DNA of 64,000 bases from Nonomuraea sp. PA05 (GCF_008086045.1 NZ_VSEY01000011.1:124001-188000); one strand, 5' to 3'. Shown: positions 41,526 through 50,384, counted from the first letter of the stretch. Notes: generated by a model not told the origin, from the sequence alone. Numbers and translations: made by a program.

Positions 41526-42278
41526 ATGGGTGGTCCGCGCTTCGAGCCGGTGCGTGCCGTGCGCGCCTACGAGCGGGTCGTGGAGCAGGTCGAGGAGGCC
41601 ATCGAGAGCGGCGCTCTGGCACCGGGCGGGCGGCTGCCGAGCGAGCGTGAGCTGATGGTGCAGTTCTCGGTCAGCCGGTCCACCGTGCGGGAGGCGCTGC
41701 GGGTGCTGCAGGCGCGCGGGCTGGTGCGCTCGCGGCCCGGCGACCCGAACGGGGCGGAGGTGCTGCCGTTCTCCCCCGCCGCATTACACAAGTCGATGAC
41801 CACGCTCGCCAGGGTGGCGGAGCTGTCGCTGGGCGAGCTGGTGCAGTTCAGGATGGTGCTGGACGGCTCCGCCGTGCTGCTGGCCGCGCGGCTGCGCTCC
41901 GAGGGCCAGCTCACCGAGATGGACGCGGCCGTCGCCGCCATGCGGGCCGCCGTGGGCCAGGACGAGGAGGCGTTCGGGGCGGCGGACGTGGCCTTCCACG
42001 ACGCGGTGGCGCGGGCGTGCGGCAACAAGCTCATCCAGGTCTGCACGGACGTGGTGCGTTCCATCGTGGTCAAGCTCATCGCGGAGCGGATCGCGGCGGC
42101 CCCCGACCGGGAGGAGCTGATGCGGCGCAGCATCCGCCACCACGAGGAGGTGATCGCCGCCGTCCGGGCCGGCGACGGCCCCCTGGCCGCGCGATTGTCG
42201 AGAAAAGCGATGTATGACTACTACGCCGGGTATGTAGATGAAGGAGAGCGGAGTGCCCTGAGGGCACTGTTGGAGTGA
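41526..42278 (+). CDS. GntR-family regulator, FadR/FCD subfamily
   Basis: The 250-aa protein has a winged helix-turn-helix at residues about 10-75 (LPSERELMVQFSVSRSTVREALRVLQARGLV). An all-helical FCD ligand domain follows, with metal-site residues in DVAFHDAVARACGN and RHHEEVIAAV. Start ATG 41526 with a GGGGG site 6 bp upstream. It probably represses the divergent transporter/peptidase operon and the distant SDR gene through their shared palindrome, with a catabolic acid as inducer (inference). Its stop is coupled (GTGA) to the adenylate cyclase gene. Confidence 0.93.
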   Translation: MGGPRFEPVRAVRAYERVVEQVEEAIESGALAPGGRLPSERELMVQFSVSRSTVREALRVLQARGLVRSRPGDPNGAEVLPFSPAALHKSMTTLARVAELSLGELVQFRMVLDGSAVLLAARLRSEGQLTEMDAAVAAMRAAVGQDEEAFGAADVAFHDAVARACGNKLIQVCTDVVRSIVVKLIAERIAAAPDREELMRRSIRHHEEVIAAVRAGDGPLAARLSRKAMYDYYAGYVDEGERSALRALLE

Positions 42279-43273
42279 CTTGGCCCACAGGGTGTTATGT
42301 TGCCGAGGTGGCGGGCGTGGACGGGGACGGGCTGGCGGAGGCCTTTCTGCGTGAGCCGCGGCGATACACCAGTCACCAGGTCGCCGAGATGGCGGGGGTG
42401 CCGGTCTATCGTGCGCGGCGCTTCTGGCGTGCCCTGGGGTTCGCCAACGTGCCCGACGACGCCGTCGAGTTCACCGCCTCCGACGTCGAGGCGCTCAAGA
42501 CACTGCTCGGCATGGTGACCTCGGGCGTCTACGACGAGGAGCACGTCCTGCTCATCGCCCGCTCGCTGGGCCGCGCCACCACCAGGCTGGCCGAGTCGCA
42601 GGCCGAGCTGGGCGCCGAGGCGCTCGACAACGCCGGCGTGCCGCTCGCCGAGCGGCCCCGCGCCTGGCGCAGGCGGGCCGAGCGGGTGGTGCCCGACCTG
42701 GCCAAACTGCTGGTCTACGCCTGGCAGCGCCAGCTCGCCGCCGCCGCCGGGCGCATCGCCGACCAGGACATGAGCGCCGTACGGCTCGCCGTCGGCTTCG
42801 CCGACCTGGTCGCGTTCACCCGGCTGAGCAGGCAGATCACCGGCGGGGAGCTGGCCAGGCTGATCGACAGGTTCGAGGGGCGCTCCGCCGACATCGTGAC
42901 GTCGTCCGGCGGGCGGGTGGTCAAGACCCTCGGCGACTCCGTGCTGTTCGTCAGCGACAAGGCGCACGTGGCCACCGAGATCGCGCTGCGGCTGGTGGAG
43001 ACGCACGCGCGCGGCAAGGACATGCCCGAGCTGCGGGTGGGGCTGGCCTCGGGGCCGGTGATCTGGCGGATGGGCGACGTGTTCGGCACCACCGTCAATC
43101 TGGCCAGCAGGCTCACCGCGTTGTCGCTGCCGGGAACGATCCTGGCCGATCCGCAGCTCGCCGAGGAGCTGGAGGGGGATCGGGCGTTCCGGCTGCGGGA
43201 GGTCAACCGGCTGTCGGTGCGGGGGCTGGGGGAGCTGGCGCCGTACACGGTGATGCGCGCCGGGAGCGCCTGA
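42275..43273 (+). CDS. Class III adenylate cyclase
   Basis: The 332-aa soluble cyclase has an N-terminal helical regulatory domain (residues 20-160), like the autoinhibitory part of the mycobacterial Rv1264 type, and a catalytic domain with all key residues. Metal ligands are Asp177 (GFADLVAFT) and Asp221 (KTLGDSVLF), adenine-recognition residues are Lys217 and Asp268, and the transition-state pair is Asn275 and Arg279. It should make cAMP from ATP. The GTG at 42275 overlaps the GntR stop (GTGA); GTG 42308 is an alternative. Co-translation with a GntR regulator is unusual. Confidence 0.88.
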   Translation: MTWPTGCYVAEVAGVDGDGLAEAFLREPRRYTSHQVAEMAGVPVYRARRFWRALGFANVPDDAVEFTASDVEALKTLLGMVTSGVYDEEHVLLIARSLGRATTRLAESQAELGAEALDNAGVPLAERPRAWRRRAERVVPDLAKLLVYAWQRQLAAAAGRIADQDMSAVRLAVGFADLVAFTRLSRQITGGELARLIDRFEGRSADIVTSSGGRVVKTLGDSVLFVSDKAHVATEIALRLVETHARGKDMPELRVGLASGPVIWRMGDVFGTTVNLASRLTALSLPGTILADPQLAEELEGDRAFRLREVNRLSVRGLGELAPYTVMRAGSA

Positions 43274-43308
43274 GCTCTCACCGCGGGGAGCCCGTAAAGT
43301 AGATCATC

Positions 43309-44067
43309 GTGACGGGACGTACCGCCGTGGACGGCGACCTGGTGGGCGCCGAGGCGCGGCTCATGCTGGACGCCCGCTACGGGCACTTCACCGCCATGCA
43401 GGTCAGGGATCGGCGGGTGCGCGGGCTCGGCCGGCACCTCGACCGGCTCGACACGGCCAACAGGGAGCTGTTCGGGGCGGGGATCGACCGGGCGGCGGTG
43501 CTGGCCTCGATCAGGGCCGTGCTGGGCACCGGCGGGCGCGACGCCGGTCTGCGGGTGAACGTCGTGGAGCACGGCGGCCGGCCGCGGGTCGTGGCCGCCG
43601 CCTACCCGCCGCACGCTCCGCTCCCCGGTCTCCTGCACGTCAAGCCGGTCGTCTACCAGCGCTATCTGCCGCACATCAAGCAGGCCTTCGGCTTCCAGCA
43701 GGCGCACATCGTCCGCCGGGCCACCGCCGCGGGGTTCGACGAGGCGCTGCTCACCACCGGCGACGGCCTGATCAGCGAGGGCGCGATCACGAACCTGGGC
43801 GCGTTCGCCGGCGGCCGCCTGATCTGGCCGGACGCGCCGATGCTGCTCGGGATCACGATGAGCCTGCTGCGGGACCTGGACGTGCCGCAGGAGCGCCGCC
43901 CGGTCAAGGTGACCGATCTGCCGGACTTCGACCAGGTGTTCCTCTGCAACTCCTGGGGAGTGATGCCGGTCGGCAGGGTGGACGGCGTGCCGCTGCGCCA
44001 GGACGCCGGGCTGGTGGCGCGGCTGGCCGAGCACTACGAGAGCGTCCCCGCCGACCCGGTGGATTGA
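43309..44067 (+). CDS. Class IV aminotransferase (PLP, BCAT/ADCL fold)
   Basis: The 252-aa protein has the fold-type IV pattern: an N-terminal strand (GHFTAMQVRDRRVRGLGRHLDRL), a Lys in LPHIKQAFGFQQA at the place of the catalytic lysine, and GFDEALLTTGDGLISEGAITNLGAF. It is close in length to aminodeoxychorismate lyase and D-amino acid transaminase relatives. The substrate cannot be decided. Start GTG 43309. It is followed 14 bp later by the LLM oxidoreductase gene, probably in one transcript. Confidence 0.88.
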   Translation: MTGRTAVDGDLVGAEARLMLDARYGHFTAMQVRDRRVRGLGRHLDRLDTANRELFGAGIDRAAVLASIRAVLGTGGRDAGLRVNVVEHGGRPRVVAAAYPPHAPLPGLLHVKPVVYQRYLPHIKQAFGFQQAHIVRRATAAGFDEALLTTGDGLISEGAITNLGAFAGGRLIWPDAPMLLGITMSLLRDLDVPQERRPVKVTDLPDFDQVFLCNSWGVMPVGRVDGVPLRQDAGLVARLAEHYESVPADPVD

Positions 44068-44081
44068 TCTGAGCGGCGGGT

Positions 44082-45074
44082 GTGTTGCACCCGTACATGA
44101 CCGCCTACTCGATTCTCGACCGTTCGCTCGTCCGCCGCGGCTCGACCCCGGCCGCCGCGCTGCGCGAGACCGTGGCGTTCGCGCAGCAGGCCGAGGAGCT
44201 GGGATATCACCGGTTCTGGGTGTCGGAGCACCACAGCGTGCCCGGCGTGGCGGGGTCGGCGCCGACCGTGCTGGCGGCGGCCGTGGCGGCGGCGACGTCG
44301 CGGATCCGGGTGGGCACCGGCGGCGTGATGCTGCCCAATCACCGGCCGCTGGTGGTGGCCGAGCAGTTCGGCGTGCTGGAGTCGCTGTTCCCCGGCCGCG
44401 TGGACATGGGGCTGGGGCGTTCCGTGGGTTTCACCGGGGGCATCCGCAAGGCGCTCGGGCACGGCAAGGACGACGCGGACCGGTTCGGCGACCAGCTCGC
44501 CGAGCTGCTCGGGTACTTCACCGGCACGCAGGACGCGTATCCCGGCGTGCACGCGCTGCCCGCCGAGGGGTCGCGGCCGGAGGTGTTCGTGCTGGCCATG
44601 GGGGCGGGGGCGGACCTCGCGGCCGAGCACGGGCTGCCGATGGTGATCGGTGGCGGGGCGCGGATGCTCGACGCCGTGGCGCGCTACCGGGCCGCGTTCC
44701 GGCCGTCCGGGTGGGCGGCGCGGCCGTATGTGATGGTCGCGGTGGACGTGGCGGTCGGCGCGAACGCGCCGGAGGCGGCGCTGCTGCAGTTGCCCGAGGC
44801 GTGGGCCACGGTGCGCTCGCGCACCGGCGGCTCCTTCCCGCCGCTCGTGCCCGCCGAGGAGATCGCGCGCATGGAGCTGGGGGCGCGGGAGCGGGCCTAT
44901 CTGGACGAGGCGCTCAAGGGACGGATCCACGGCACGCGGAGTGAGGTCGCGGTGGCGCTCGGCACGCTGGTCGAGACGAGCGGAGCCGACGAGGTGCTGG
45001 TCACGATGAACACCTACGACCTGGACCGGCGCCTGGACTCCTACCGGCGGCTGGCGGAGCTGCTCACGGGTTAA
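44082..45074 (+). CDS. LLM-class flavin-dependent oxidoreductase
   Basis: The 330-aa luciferase-like TIM barrel has typical segments ELGYHRFWVSEHHSVPG, TSRIRVGTGGVMLPNH and LFPGRVDMGLGRSVGF. It belongs to the MsnO8-like/alkanal monooxygenase-like group common in actinomycetes. It uses reduced FMN or F420; which one is not clear. GTG 44082 is the first start, and ATG 44097 is an alternative without a better ribosome site. It follows the aminotransferase closely. Confidence 0.9.
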   Translation: MLHPYMTAYSILDRSLVRRGSTPAAALRETVAFAQQAEELGYHRFWVSEHHSVPGVAGSAPTVLAAAVAAATSRIRVGTGGVMLPNHRPLVVAEQFGVLESLFPGRVDMGLGRSVGFTGGIRKALGHGKDDADRFGDQLAELLGYFTGTQDAYPGVHALPAEGSRPEVFVLAMGAGADLAAEHGLPMVIGGGARMLDAVARYRAAFRPSGWAARPYVMVAVDVAVGANAPEAALLQLPEAWATVRSRTGGSFPPLVPAEEIARMELGARERAYLDEALKGRIHGTRSEVAVALGTLVETSGADEVLVTMNTYDLDRRLDSYRRLAELLTG

Positions 45075-45107
45075 GATCGCCCGAACATCGTTCTGAAGGG
45101 TGTTCGC

Positions 45108-46628
45108 ATGATCCGTCAGCACGGCATCGGTGACCTCCTGCGGCGCACCGCCGCCCGGCACCCCGCCAAGACCGCCGTCGTCTTCGGCGACCTGCGGCAG
45201 AGCTACGCCGATCTCGACCTGGCAGTGAACAGGACGGCCAACGCGCTGGCCGCCAGGGGCGTGGGCAAGGGCGACAGGTTCGCCGTCCTCAGCCACAACA
45301 ACCACGCCTACGTGGTGGCCTACTTCGCGCTGGCGCGGCTGGGGGCGATCTCCGTCCCGATCAACTTCATGCTGGGGGCCGAGGAGGTGGCGTACATCCT
45401 GCGGCATTCCGGCGCCACCGGGATGCTGGCCGAGGAGGCGCTGCTGCCGGTCGCGGCCGTGGCGGTCACGCCCGAGGTCGCGGTGCGCGGCGTGATCGGC
45501 GCGGGACGGGACGGGTGGGAGCCGTTCACGGCCTGGTCGTCCTTCGAGGACGGCTCGGAGCCCCAGGTGGAGATCGCGGACGACGACCCGATCCAGCTCA
45601 TGTACACCAGCGGCACCGAGTCCCGCCCCAAGGGGGCCACGCTGTCGAGCAGGAGCCTGATCGCGCAGTACGTGACGTGCGTGGTGGACGGCGAGATGAG
45701 CGCCGACGACGTCGAGGTGCACGCCCTGCCTCTCTACCACTGCGCGCAACTGCACTGCTTCCTGACGCCGGGCGTCTACCTGGGCGCCACCAACATCATC
45801 CTGCCGGGGCCGAGCCCGGCGGCGATCCTGGCGACCATCGAGGGCGAGCGGGCCACCAAGCTGTTCTGCCCGCCGACGGTCTGGATCTCGCTGCTGCGCC
45901 ACCCCGACTTCGACCGCCGCGACCTGTCGTCGCTGCGCAAGGGGTACTACGGCGCGTCCATCATGCCGGTGGAGGTGCTGAAGGAGATCGCCACGCGGCT
46001 GCCGGACGTGCGCCTGTTCAACTTCTACGGCCAGACCGAGATGGCGCCCGTCGCCACCATCCTCGGCCCCGAGGAGCAGCTCACCCGGCTGGGCTCGGCT
46101 GGGCGGCCCGCGCTGAACGTCGAGACCAGGATCGTGGACGACGCGGACCGGCCGGTGCCGCCCGGCGTCGTCGGCGAGATCGTGCACCGCAGCCCGCACG
46201 CCATGCTCGGCTACTGGGACGACCCGGACAAGACCGCCGAGGCGTTCCGCGGCGGCTGGTTCCACAGCGGCGACCTCGGGGTCATGGACGAGGACGGCTA
46301 CCTGTCGGTGGTCGACAGGAAGAAGGACATGATCAAGACGGGTGGCGAGAACGTGGCCAGCCGCGAGGTCGAGGAGGCCCTCTACCAGCATCCCGCGGTG
46401 GCGGAGGCGGCGGTGTTCGGGATCCAGGACGACAAGTGGATCGAGGCGGTGACGGCGGCCGTCGTGCTGCGCGAGGGGGCCGGGGTGACGGAGCAGGAGC
46501 TGATCACGTTTCTGCGGGAGCGGCTCGCGCCGTTCAAAACCCCCAAACGCATTGTTTTCCTGGAATCACTTCCTAAAAACGCCTCCGGAAAAGTACTGAA
46601 GCGGGAGCTGCGCAGCGGCATTTCCTAA
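45108..46628 (+). CDS. Acyl-CoA ligase (fatty-acid--CoA ligase family)
   Basis: The 506-aa ANL-superfamily enzyme has the P-loop motif MYTSGTESRPKGA, the FYGQTEMAP motif, the hinge GDLGVMDEDGYLSVVDRKKDMIK and the C-terminal catalytic Lys in NASGKVLKRELR. It activates a carboxylate to the acyl-adenylate and then to the CoA thioester. Chain length is not predictable. ATG 45108 with GAAGG upstream. A terminator hairpin follows. Confidence 0.92.
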   Translation: MIRQHGIGDLLRRTAARHPAKTAVVFGDLRQSYADLDLAVNRTANALAARGVGKGDRFAVLSHNNHAYVVAYFALARLGAISVPINFMLGAEEVAYILRHSGATGMLAEEALLPVAAVAVTPEVAVRGVIGAGRDGWEPFTAWSSFEDGSEPQVEIADDDPIQLMYTSGTESRPKGATLSSRSLIAQYVTCVVDGEMSADDVEVHALPLYHCAQLHCFLTPGVYLGATNIILPGPSPAAILATIEGERATKLFCPPTVWISLLRHPDFDRRDLSSLRKGYYGASIMPVEVLKEIATRLPDVRLFNFYGQTEMAPVATILGPEEQLTRLGSAGRPALNVETRIVDDADRPVPPGVVGEIVHRSPHAMLGYWDDPDKTAEAFRGGWFHSGDLGVMDEDGYLSVVDRKKDMIKTGGENVASREVEEALYQHPAVAEAAVFGIQDDKWIEAVTAAVVLREGAGVTEQELITFLRERLAPFKTPKRIVFLESLPKNASGKVLKRELRSGIS

Positions 46629-46661
46629 ATCATTTTCGGGAAACGGGCACCATCGGGCATC

Positions 46662-46680
46662 GCCCGCTCGTTGAGCGGGC
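46662..46680 (+). terminator. Hairpin terminator after acyl-CoA ligase
   Basis: GCCCGCTC-GTT-GAGCGGGC is a perfect 8-bp stem with a 3-base loop, 33 bp after the ligase stop, followed by ATTCCCTTTC. Its position argues against using the TTG at 46671 as start of the next gene. Confidence 0.75.
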
Positions 46681-46751
46681 ATTCCCTTTCGACGACGACT
46701 GCACCTCACGTCCCGGACGACCCCCTTGTCCCCGACCGAGAGAGGCCGCCC

Positions 46752-47396
46752 GTGCCCAGCCTTCCTGAGCTCGCGCATCGTACGTTCTTCCGGACCCTTT
46801 CCCTGCTGTCCCCCAAGGGGCAGGGCATGATCCTGCGCCGTTACTTCGACTGGTGGCACCGCACCCCCGACCCCTGGAAACTGTCCACCGACGATTACGA
46901 GCAACACAAGTACCGGTCCACGCTGAAACACGTGCCGCCCCGGCCGTACCGGCGCATCATCGAAGTCGGCTGCGCGGAAGGCGTCTTCACGCACGCGCTC
47001 GCCGCCGCCTTTCCTGACGCCGAGATCACCGGGATGGACGTGTCGGGGCGGGCGCTGGCGCGGGCCAGGGAACGGGTGCAGGAAAAGGACGGGCGGGTGC
47101 GGTTCGTCCAGGCCGACCTCCTCACCCATCCCGCCGAGCCCGGCTTCGACCTGGCGTTCTGCTCGGAGACGTTGTACTACCTGGGGCGGCACGAGCGGCT
47201 GCAACGGGCTTCCGCGCAGCTCAGCGCGTTGTTGAAGCCCGACGGGGTGCTGGTGGCGGTGCATCCGTGGCCCGAGGCCGATCGGTTGCACGGGTATCTG
47301 GACGCGCACGGGGCGTTGCGGCGGCTGGATGAGGAGGTCTACCCGGCTCCGCCACGCCCGTTCGCGGTCACCGTCTACGGCGCCGGGCCTTCGTAG
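46752..47396 (+). CDS. NodS-like class I SAM-dependent methyltransferase
   Basis: The 214-aa protein (from GTG 46752, which has GAGAGG 6 bp upstream) shows SAM motif I IEVGCAEGVFT, acidic motif II GMDVSGRALARA and the motif LAFCSETLYYLG. The EVGCAEG form and the aromatic ETLYYL motif place it near the NodS family of N-methyltransferases. Such enzymes methylate amino sugars or similar compounds. The frame is open to 46671, but that lies in the terminator stem. Converges on the benzoate-CoA ligase-like gene with a 6-bp gap. Confidence 0.85.
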   Translation: MPSLPELAHRTFFRTLSLLSPKGQGMILRRYFDWWHRTPDPWKLSTDDYEQHKYRSTLKHVPPRPYRRIIEVGCAEGVFTHALAAAFPDAEITGMDVSGRALARARERVQEKDGRVRFVQADLLTHPAEPGFDLAFCSETLYYLGRHERLQRASAQLSALLKPDGVLVAVHPWPEADRLHGYLDAHGALRRLDEEVYPAPPRPFAVTVYGAGPS

Positions 47397-47402
47397 CGGC
47401 GG

Positions 47403-48944
47403 TCAGCCCTTGTCCAGACGGTCGGCGGCGAGCCGGCGGATCACCACGCGCTGGATCTTGCCGGTCGCCGTCTTGGGCAGCTCGTCCAGCACCAGCACCT
47501 CGCGGGGCCGCTTGAACGACGCCAGCCCGTCCCGGCAGAACCCGATCAGCTCCCCGGCGTCCACCGTCCGCCCGGGAGCGGCCACCACGCACGCCACCGG
47601 CTTCTCCAGGCCCTCCCCGTCGATGTAGGCCACCACCGCGCACTCCCCCACCGACTCGTGCTGCAGCAACCGCGCCTCCACCTCCATCGGCGACACCCAG
47701 ATCCCGCCCGCCTTGATCATGTCGTTGGACCGGCCGAGGCACCGGTAGGAGCCGTCCTCCTCCCGCACGTACGTGTCGCCCGTGCGCAGCCACTCCCCCT
47801 GGAACACCTGCCGGGTGGTCGCCGTCCGGCACCAGTAGCCCGTCGCTATCGAGTCGCCCCGCACGTACAGCTGGCCCGGCTCGCCCACCCCGGCCGGCTC
47901 GCCCCGCTCGTCGAGGAGGCGGGCCTCGTAGCCGGGCACCACGGTCCCGGAGGTGCCGGGGCGGACCTGGCCGGGGCGGTTGGAGATGAAGATGTGCAGC
48001 GCTTCCGTCGAGCCCAGGCCGTCGATGACGTCGACCCCGAAGCGGCCGGTGAAGCGGCGGTAGATCTCGGCGGGCAGCGCCTCGCCCGCAGAGACGGCCA
48101 GGCGTACGGACGAGAACGCGTCGGCGGTGGCGGTGTCGTCGGCAGCGGCAGCGAGCAGGGCCGCGAAGAACGTGGGGCCCGCGAAGAACAACGTCGGCCG
48201 CTCCTGCGCCACCCGCGCGATCACCCCGCCAGGCGTGGGCCTGGCCGGATCGAGGATCGCGGTCGCCCCCGCCGCCAGCGGGAAGAACATCGAATTGCCG
48301 ATCCCGTACGCGAAGAACAGCCGCGCCACCGACAGGCACCGGTCGTCCGGCCGGATGCCGAGCACCTGCCGGCCGTACGTCTCGTAGACGTCCCTGATCG
48401 CGCCGTGCCGGTGCATGGCGGCCTTGGGGGCGCCGGTGGTGCCGGAGGTGTAGAGCCACAGGGCGGGCGAGTCGCGCCAGGTGTCGTACGGCGGATCGAC
48501 CGGCCCGCCCGGCGCCGCCACCTCGCCCCAATCGCGGTCCGTGAGCAGCAGACGGGTCACCTCGGGAGCGCCGGTCAGCGCCTCACGCACGGCGGGCTCG
48601 AACTCGGGGGTGGCCACCACCAGCCGCGCCCGCGAGTCCCTGACGAGATCCCCCAGCTCAGCACCGTTGTACATGGTGGACACCGGCACCGCGACCGCTC
48701 CCATGCGCATCACGGCCAGGATGGTGACCACGGTCTCGGGACGGTCGGACATGACGAGCAGCACCCGCTCCTCCGGCCTGACACCCAGCTTCCGTAAGCC
48801 GGTGGCCAGCTCCGCCACCTGGGTGGCCAGCTCGGCGTAGGTGAGCGTGCCGGCGGGGCCGGTGATCGCGACGTGGTCGCCCCGGCCCGCCGCGACGTGG
48901 CGGTCGGTGAGATGGACGCTGGCATTGAACGACTCGGACGTCAT
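47403..48944 (-). CDS. Benzoate-CoA ligase family protein
   Basis: The 513-aa ANL enzyme has the P-loop YTSGTTGAPKAAMH, the A5-type motif DGLGSTEALHIFISN, the hinge GDTYVREEDGSYRCLGRSNDMIKAGG and Lys in TATGKIQR. The stretch RLFFAYGIGNSMFFPLAAGA is typical for benzoate-/aryl-CoA ligases. It should activate an aromatic or small branched acid. ATG 48944 is used, with GGGGA 5 bp upstream; ATG 48956 is also possible. No ring-cleavage genes are adjacent. An inverted repeat flanks its promoter region. Confidence 0.9.
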   Translation of the reverse strand: MTSESFNASVHLTDRHVAAGRGDHVAITGPAGTLTYAELATQVAELATGLRKLGVRPEERVLLVMSDRPETVVTILAVMRMGAVAVPVSTMYNGAELGDLVRDSRARLVVATPEFEPAVREALTGAPEVTRLLLTDRDWGEVAAPGGPVDPPYDTWRDSPALWLYTSGTTGAPKAAMHRHGAIRDVYETYGRQVLGIRPDDRCLSVARLFFAYGIGNSMFFPLAAGATAILDPARPTPGGVIARVAQERPTLFFAGPTFFAALLAAAADDTATADAFSSVRLAVSAGEALPAEIYRRFTGRFGVDVIDGLGSTEALHIFISNRPGQVRPGTSGTVVPGYEARLLDERGEPAGVGEPGQLYVRGDSIATGYWCRTATTRQVFQGEWLRTGDTYVREEDGSYRCLGRSNDMIKAGGIWVSPMEVEARLLQHESVGECAVVAYIDGEGLEKPVACVVAAPGRTVDAGELIGFCRDGLASFKRPREVLVLDELPKTATGKIQRVVIRRLAADRLDKG

Positions 48945-48983
48945 GGCCGTCCCCATCCTCAGGCGGGCAATCGTTGCCAAATC

Positions 48984-49022
48984 TTCTACACAGAATGGGT
49001 AGCCCGTCAATGACTTGTAGAA
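48984..49022. promoter_or_regulatory. Inverted repeat around the ligase promoter
   Basis: TTCTACA (48984-48990) and TGTAGAA (49016-49022) are exact inverted copies 25 bp apart in an AT-rich patch just upstream of the ligase start. A minus-strand TTGACG lies between them. A repressor could bind the two arms as separate half-sites. Confidence 0.35.
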
Positions 49023-49023
49023 C

Positions 49024-49359
49024 TTACGCGGACGGCCTGCGGTCGAGGGCCTGGGTCCACTTGACGGCCACGGCCGCCACCTGGATCAGCTCCGCCCTGA
49101 GCCGGGCGGGATCCGACTCGGCGAACGCCTCCATGACCTCCTCGGCCAGGATGTGCCGCCAGGTCAGCGCCCCTCCTCTGGCCGCCGTGTCCGTCGCGTC
49201 CCTGGCCTGGTCGGAGGCGGCCACCGTCTCCTCGCCGCCGGTGCCGTCGGGCAGCAGCTGCATGCCGAACCGTACGTCCTGCGCCGCCCTCTCGGCCGCC
49301 ACCTCCGCCAGGACCCGCGCCAGCGAACCCGGCACTCCCGCATCCCCGTCATGTGTCAT
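49024..49359 (-). CDS. Small helical protein, MazG-like fold suspected
   Basis: The 111-aa acidic protein has a helical C-terminal half (LTWRHILAEEVMEAFAES, then LRAELIQVAAVAVKWTQALD). The EExxE and ExxxVAAVA spacing resembles small all-alpha NTP pyrophosphatases of the MazG type, in which those acids bind Mg. The resemblance is by eye only. Start ATG 49359. It precedes the benzoate-CoA ligase gene on the same strand, but the inverted repeat and a probable promoter lie between. Confidence 0.6.
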   Translation of the reverse strand: MTHDGDAGVPGSLARVLAEVAAERAAQDVRFGMQLLPDGTGGEETVAASDQARDATDTAARGGALTWRHILAEEVMEAFAESDPARLRAELIQVAAVAVKWTQALDRRPSA

Positions 49360-49394
49360 GGGGCCCAGTCTGGCGCAGCCCGGATCTCACGCGC

Positions 49395-50339
49395 TCACGC
49401 ACCGGCCGGGGGGCGGAAGGCGGGGCCCAGGCCGGTGGGGCGCGAGCAGACGTGGTCGCGGAAGGCACGGACCGCGGGCGTCATCCGCTCCCCCGCCGGC
49501 CAGCTCACCCCGACCGTCCTGAACAGGGCCGGCGACAGCGGAATCTCCACCACCCCGCCCGCCGGCGCCTGATCCGACCGCGGCAGAATCGCCACCCCCA
49601 GCCCGGCGGCCACCAGCCCACGCACGGTCTCCGACTCCTGCCCCTCGAACGCGATCCGCGGCTCGAACCCCGCCGCCGCGCACAGGTCATCGGTGATCTG
49701 CCGCAGCCCGTACCCGTGCTCCAGCGTCACCCACTCCTCCCCCGCCAGCTCGGCCGCCCGCACCCGCGCCCTGGCCGCGAGGCGGTGGGACGGCGGCACG
49801 CACAGCATGAGCTCCTGGTCGGCGAGCGGGCGGCTGACGAGGCCGGGGTCGTCGAGCGGCATGGGCGCCACGAACACCAGGTCGATCTCGCCTTCGCGCA
49901 GGGCGTCCAGCATGTCCTGCCGCGAGCCCTGCGCCAGGCTGAAGCGGATGCCCGGGTTGCGCTCACGGAAGCCGCCGATGAGGGACGGCACCAGCGTGCG
50001 CCCGAGCAGGTGCAGGAAGCCGAGGACGATGCGGCCGCTGCCGGGGTCGATCTCCTCGCGCACCTCGCGGGCGGCGGCGGTCATGGTGGCCAGCGCGCGG
50101 GTGGAGGCGGCGGCCAGCGTACGTCCTGCCCTGGTCAGGCGGATGCCACGGCCCGAGGGCAGGACGAGCGGGGCGCCGACGAGCTCGGCCAGGGCGGCGA
50201 GCCGGCGGCTGGCGGTCGGCTGGGGGATCCCGAGCAGCTCGGCGGCGCGCGTCACGTGCCCGGTCTCGCCCACGGCGGCCAGCAGCGCGAGGGCCGGGGC
50301 CAGGCGGGCGGCCAGCCGGTCATCGGAATCATCCATCAT
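49395..50339 (-). CDS. LysR-family transcriptional regulator
   Basis: The 314-aa protein has an N-terminal winged helix (VTRAAELLGIPQPTASRRLAALAELVGAPL, about 28-57) and a periplasmic-binding-type effector domain (IRFSLAQGSRQDMLDAL, then GLGVAILPRSD). Start ATG 50339, with an in-frame ATG next to it. It is divergent from the MFS gene at 50385, only about 45 bp away, the classic LysR/target arrangement; it probably controls that exporter. Confidence 0.93.
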   Translation of the reverse strand: MMDDSDDRLAARLAPALALLAAVGETGHVTRAAELLGIPQPTASRRLAALAELVGAPLVLPSGRGIRLTRAGRTLAAASTRALATMTAAAREVREEIDPGSGRIVLGFLHLLGRTLVPSLIGGFRERNPGIRFSLAQGSRQDMLDALREGEIDLVFVAPMPLDDPGLVSRPLADQELMLCVPPSHRLAARARVRAAELAGEEWVTLEHGYGLRQITDDLCAAAGFEPRIAFEGQESETVRGLVAAGLGVAILPRSDQAPAGGVVEIPLSPALFRTVGVSWPAGERMTPAVRAFRDHVCSRPTGLGPAFRPPAGA

Positions 50340-50384
50340 CGTATGGATTATCGCATGGTGACGTATTAGACGTATTTATTAGCC

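Noticed and set aside
46671..46751. N-terminal extension of the NodS-like methyltransferase from TTG 46671
   Set aside because: The TTG lies in the loop of a perfect hairpin terminator and has no ribosome site; the GTG at 46752 has GAGAGG at good spacing.
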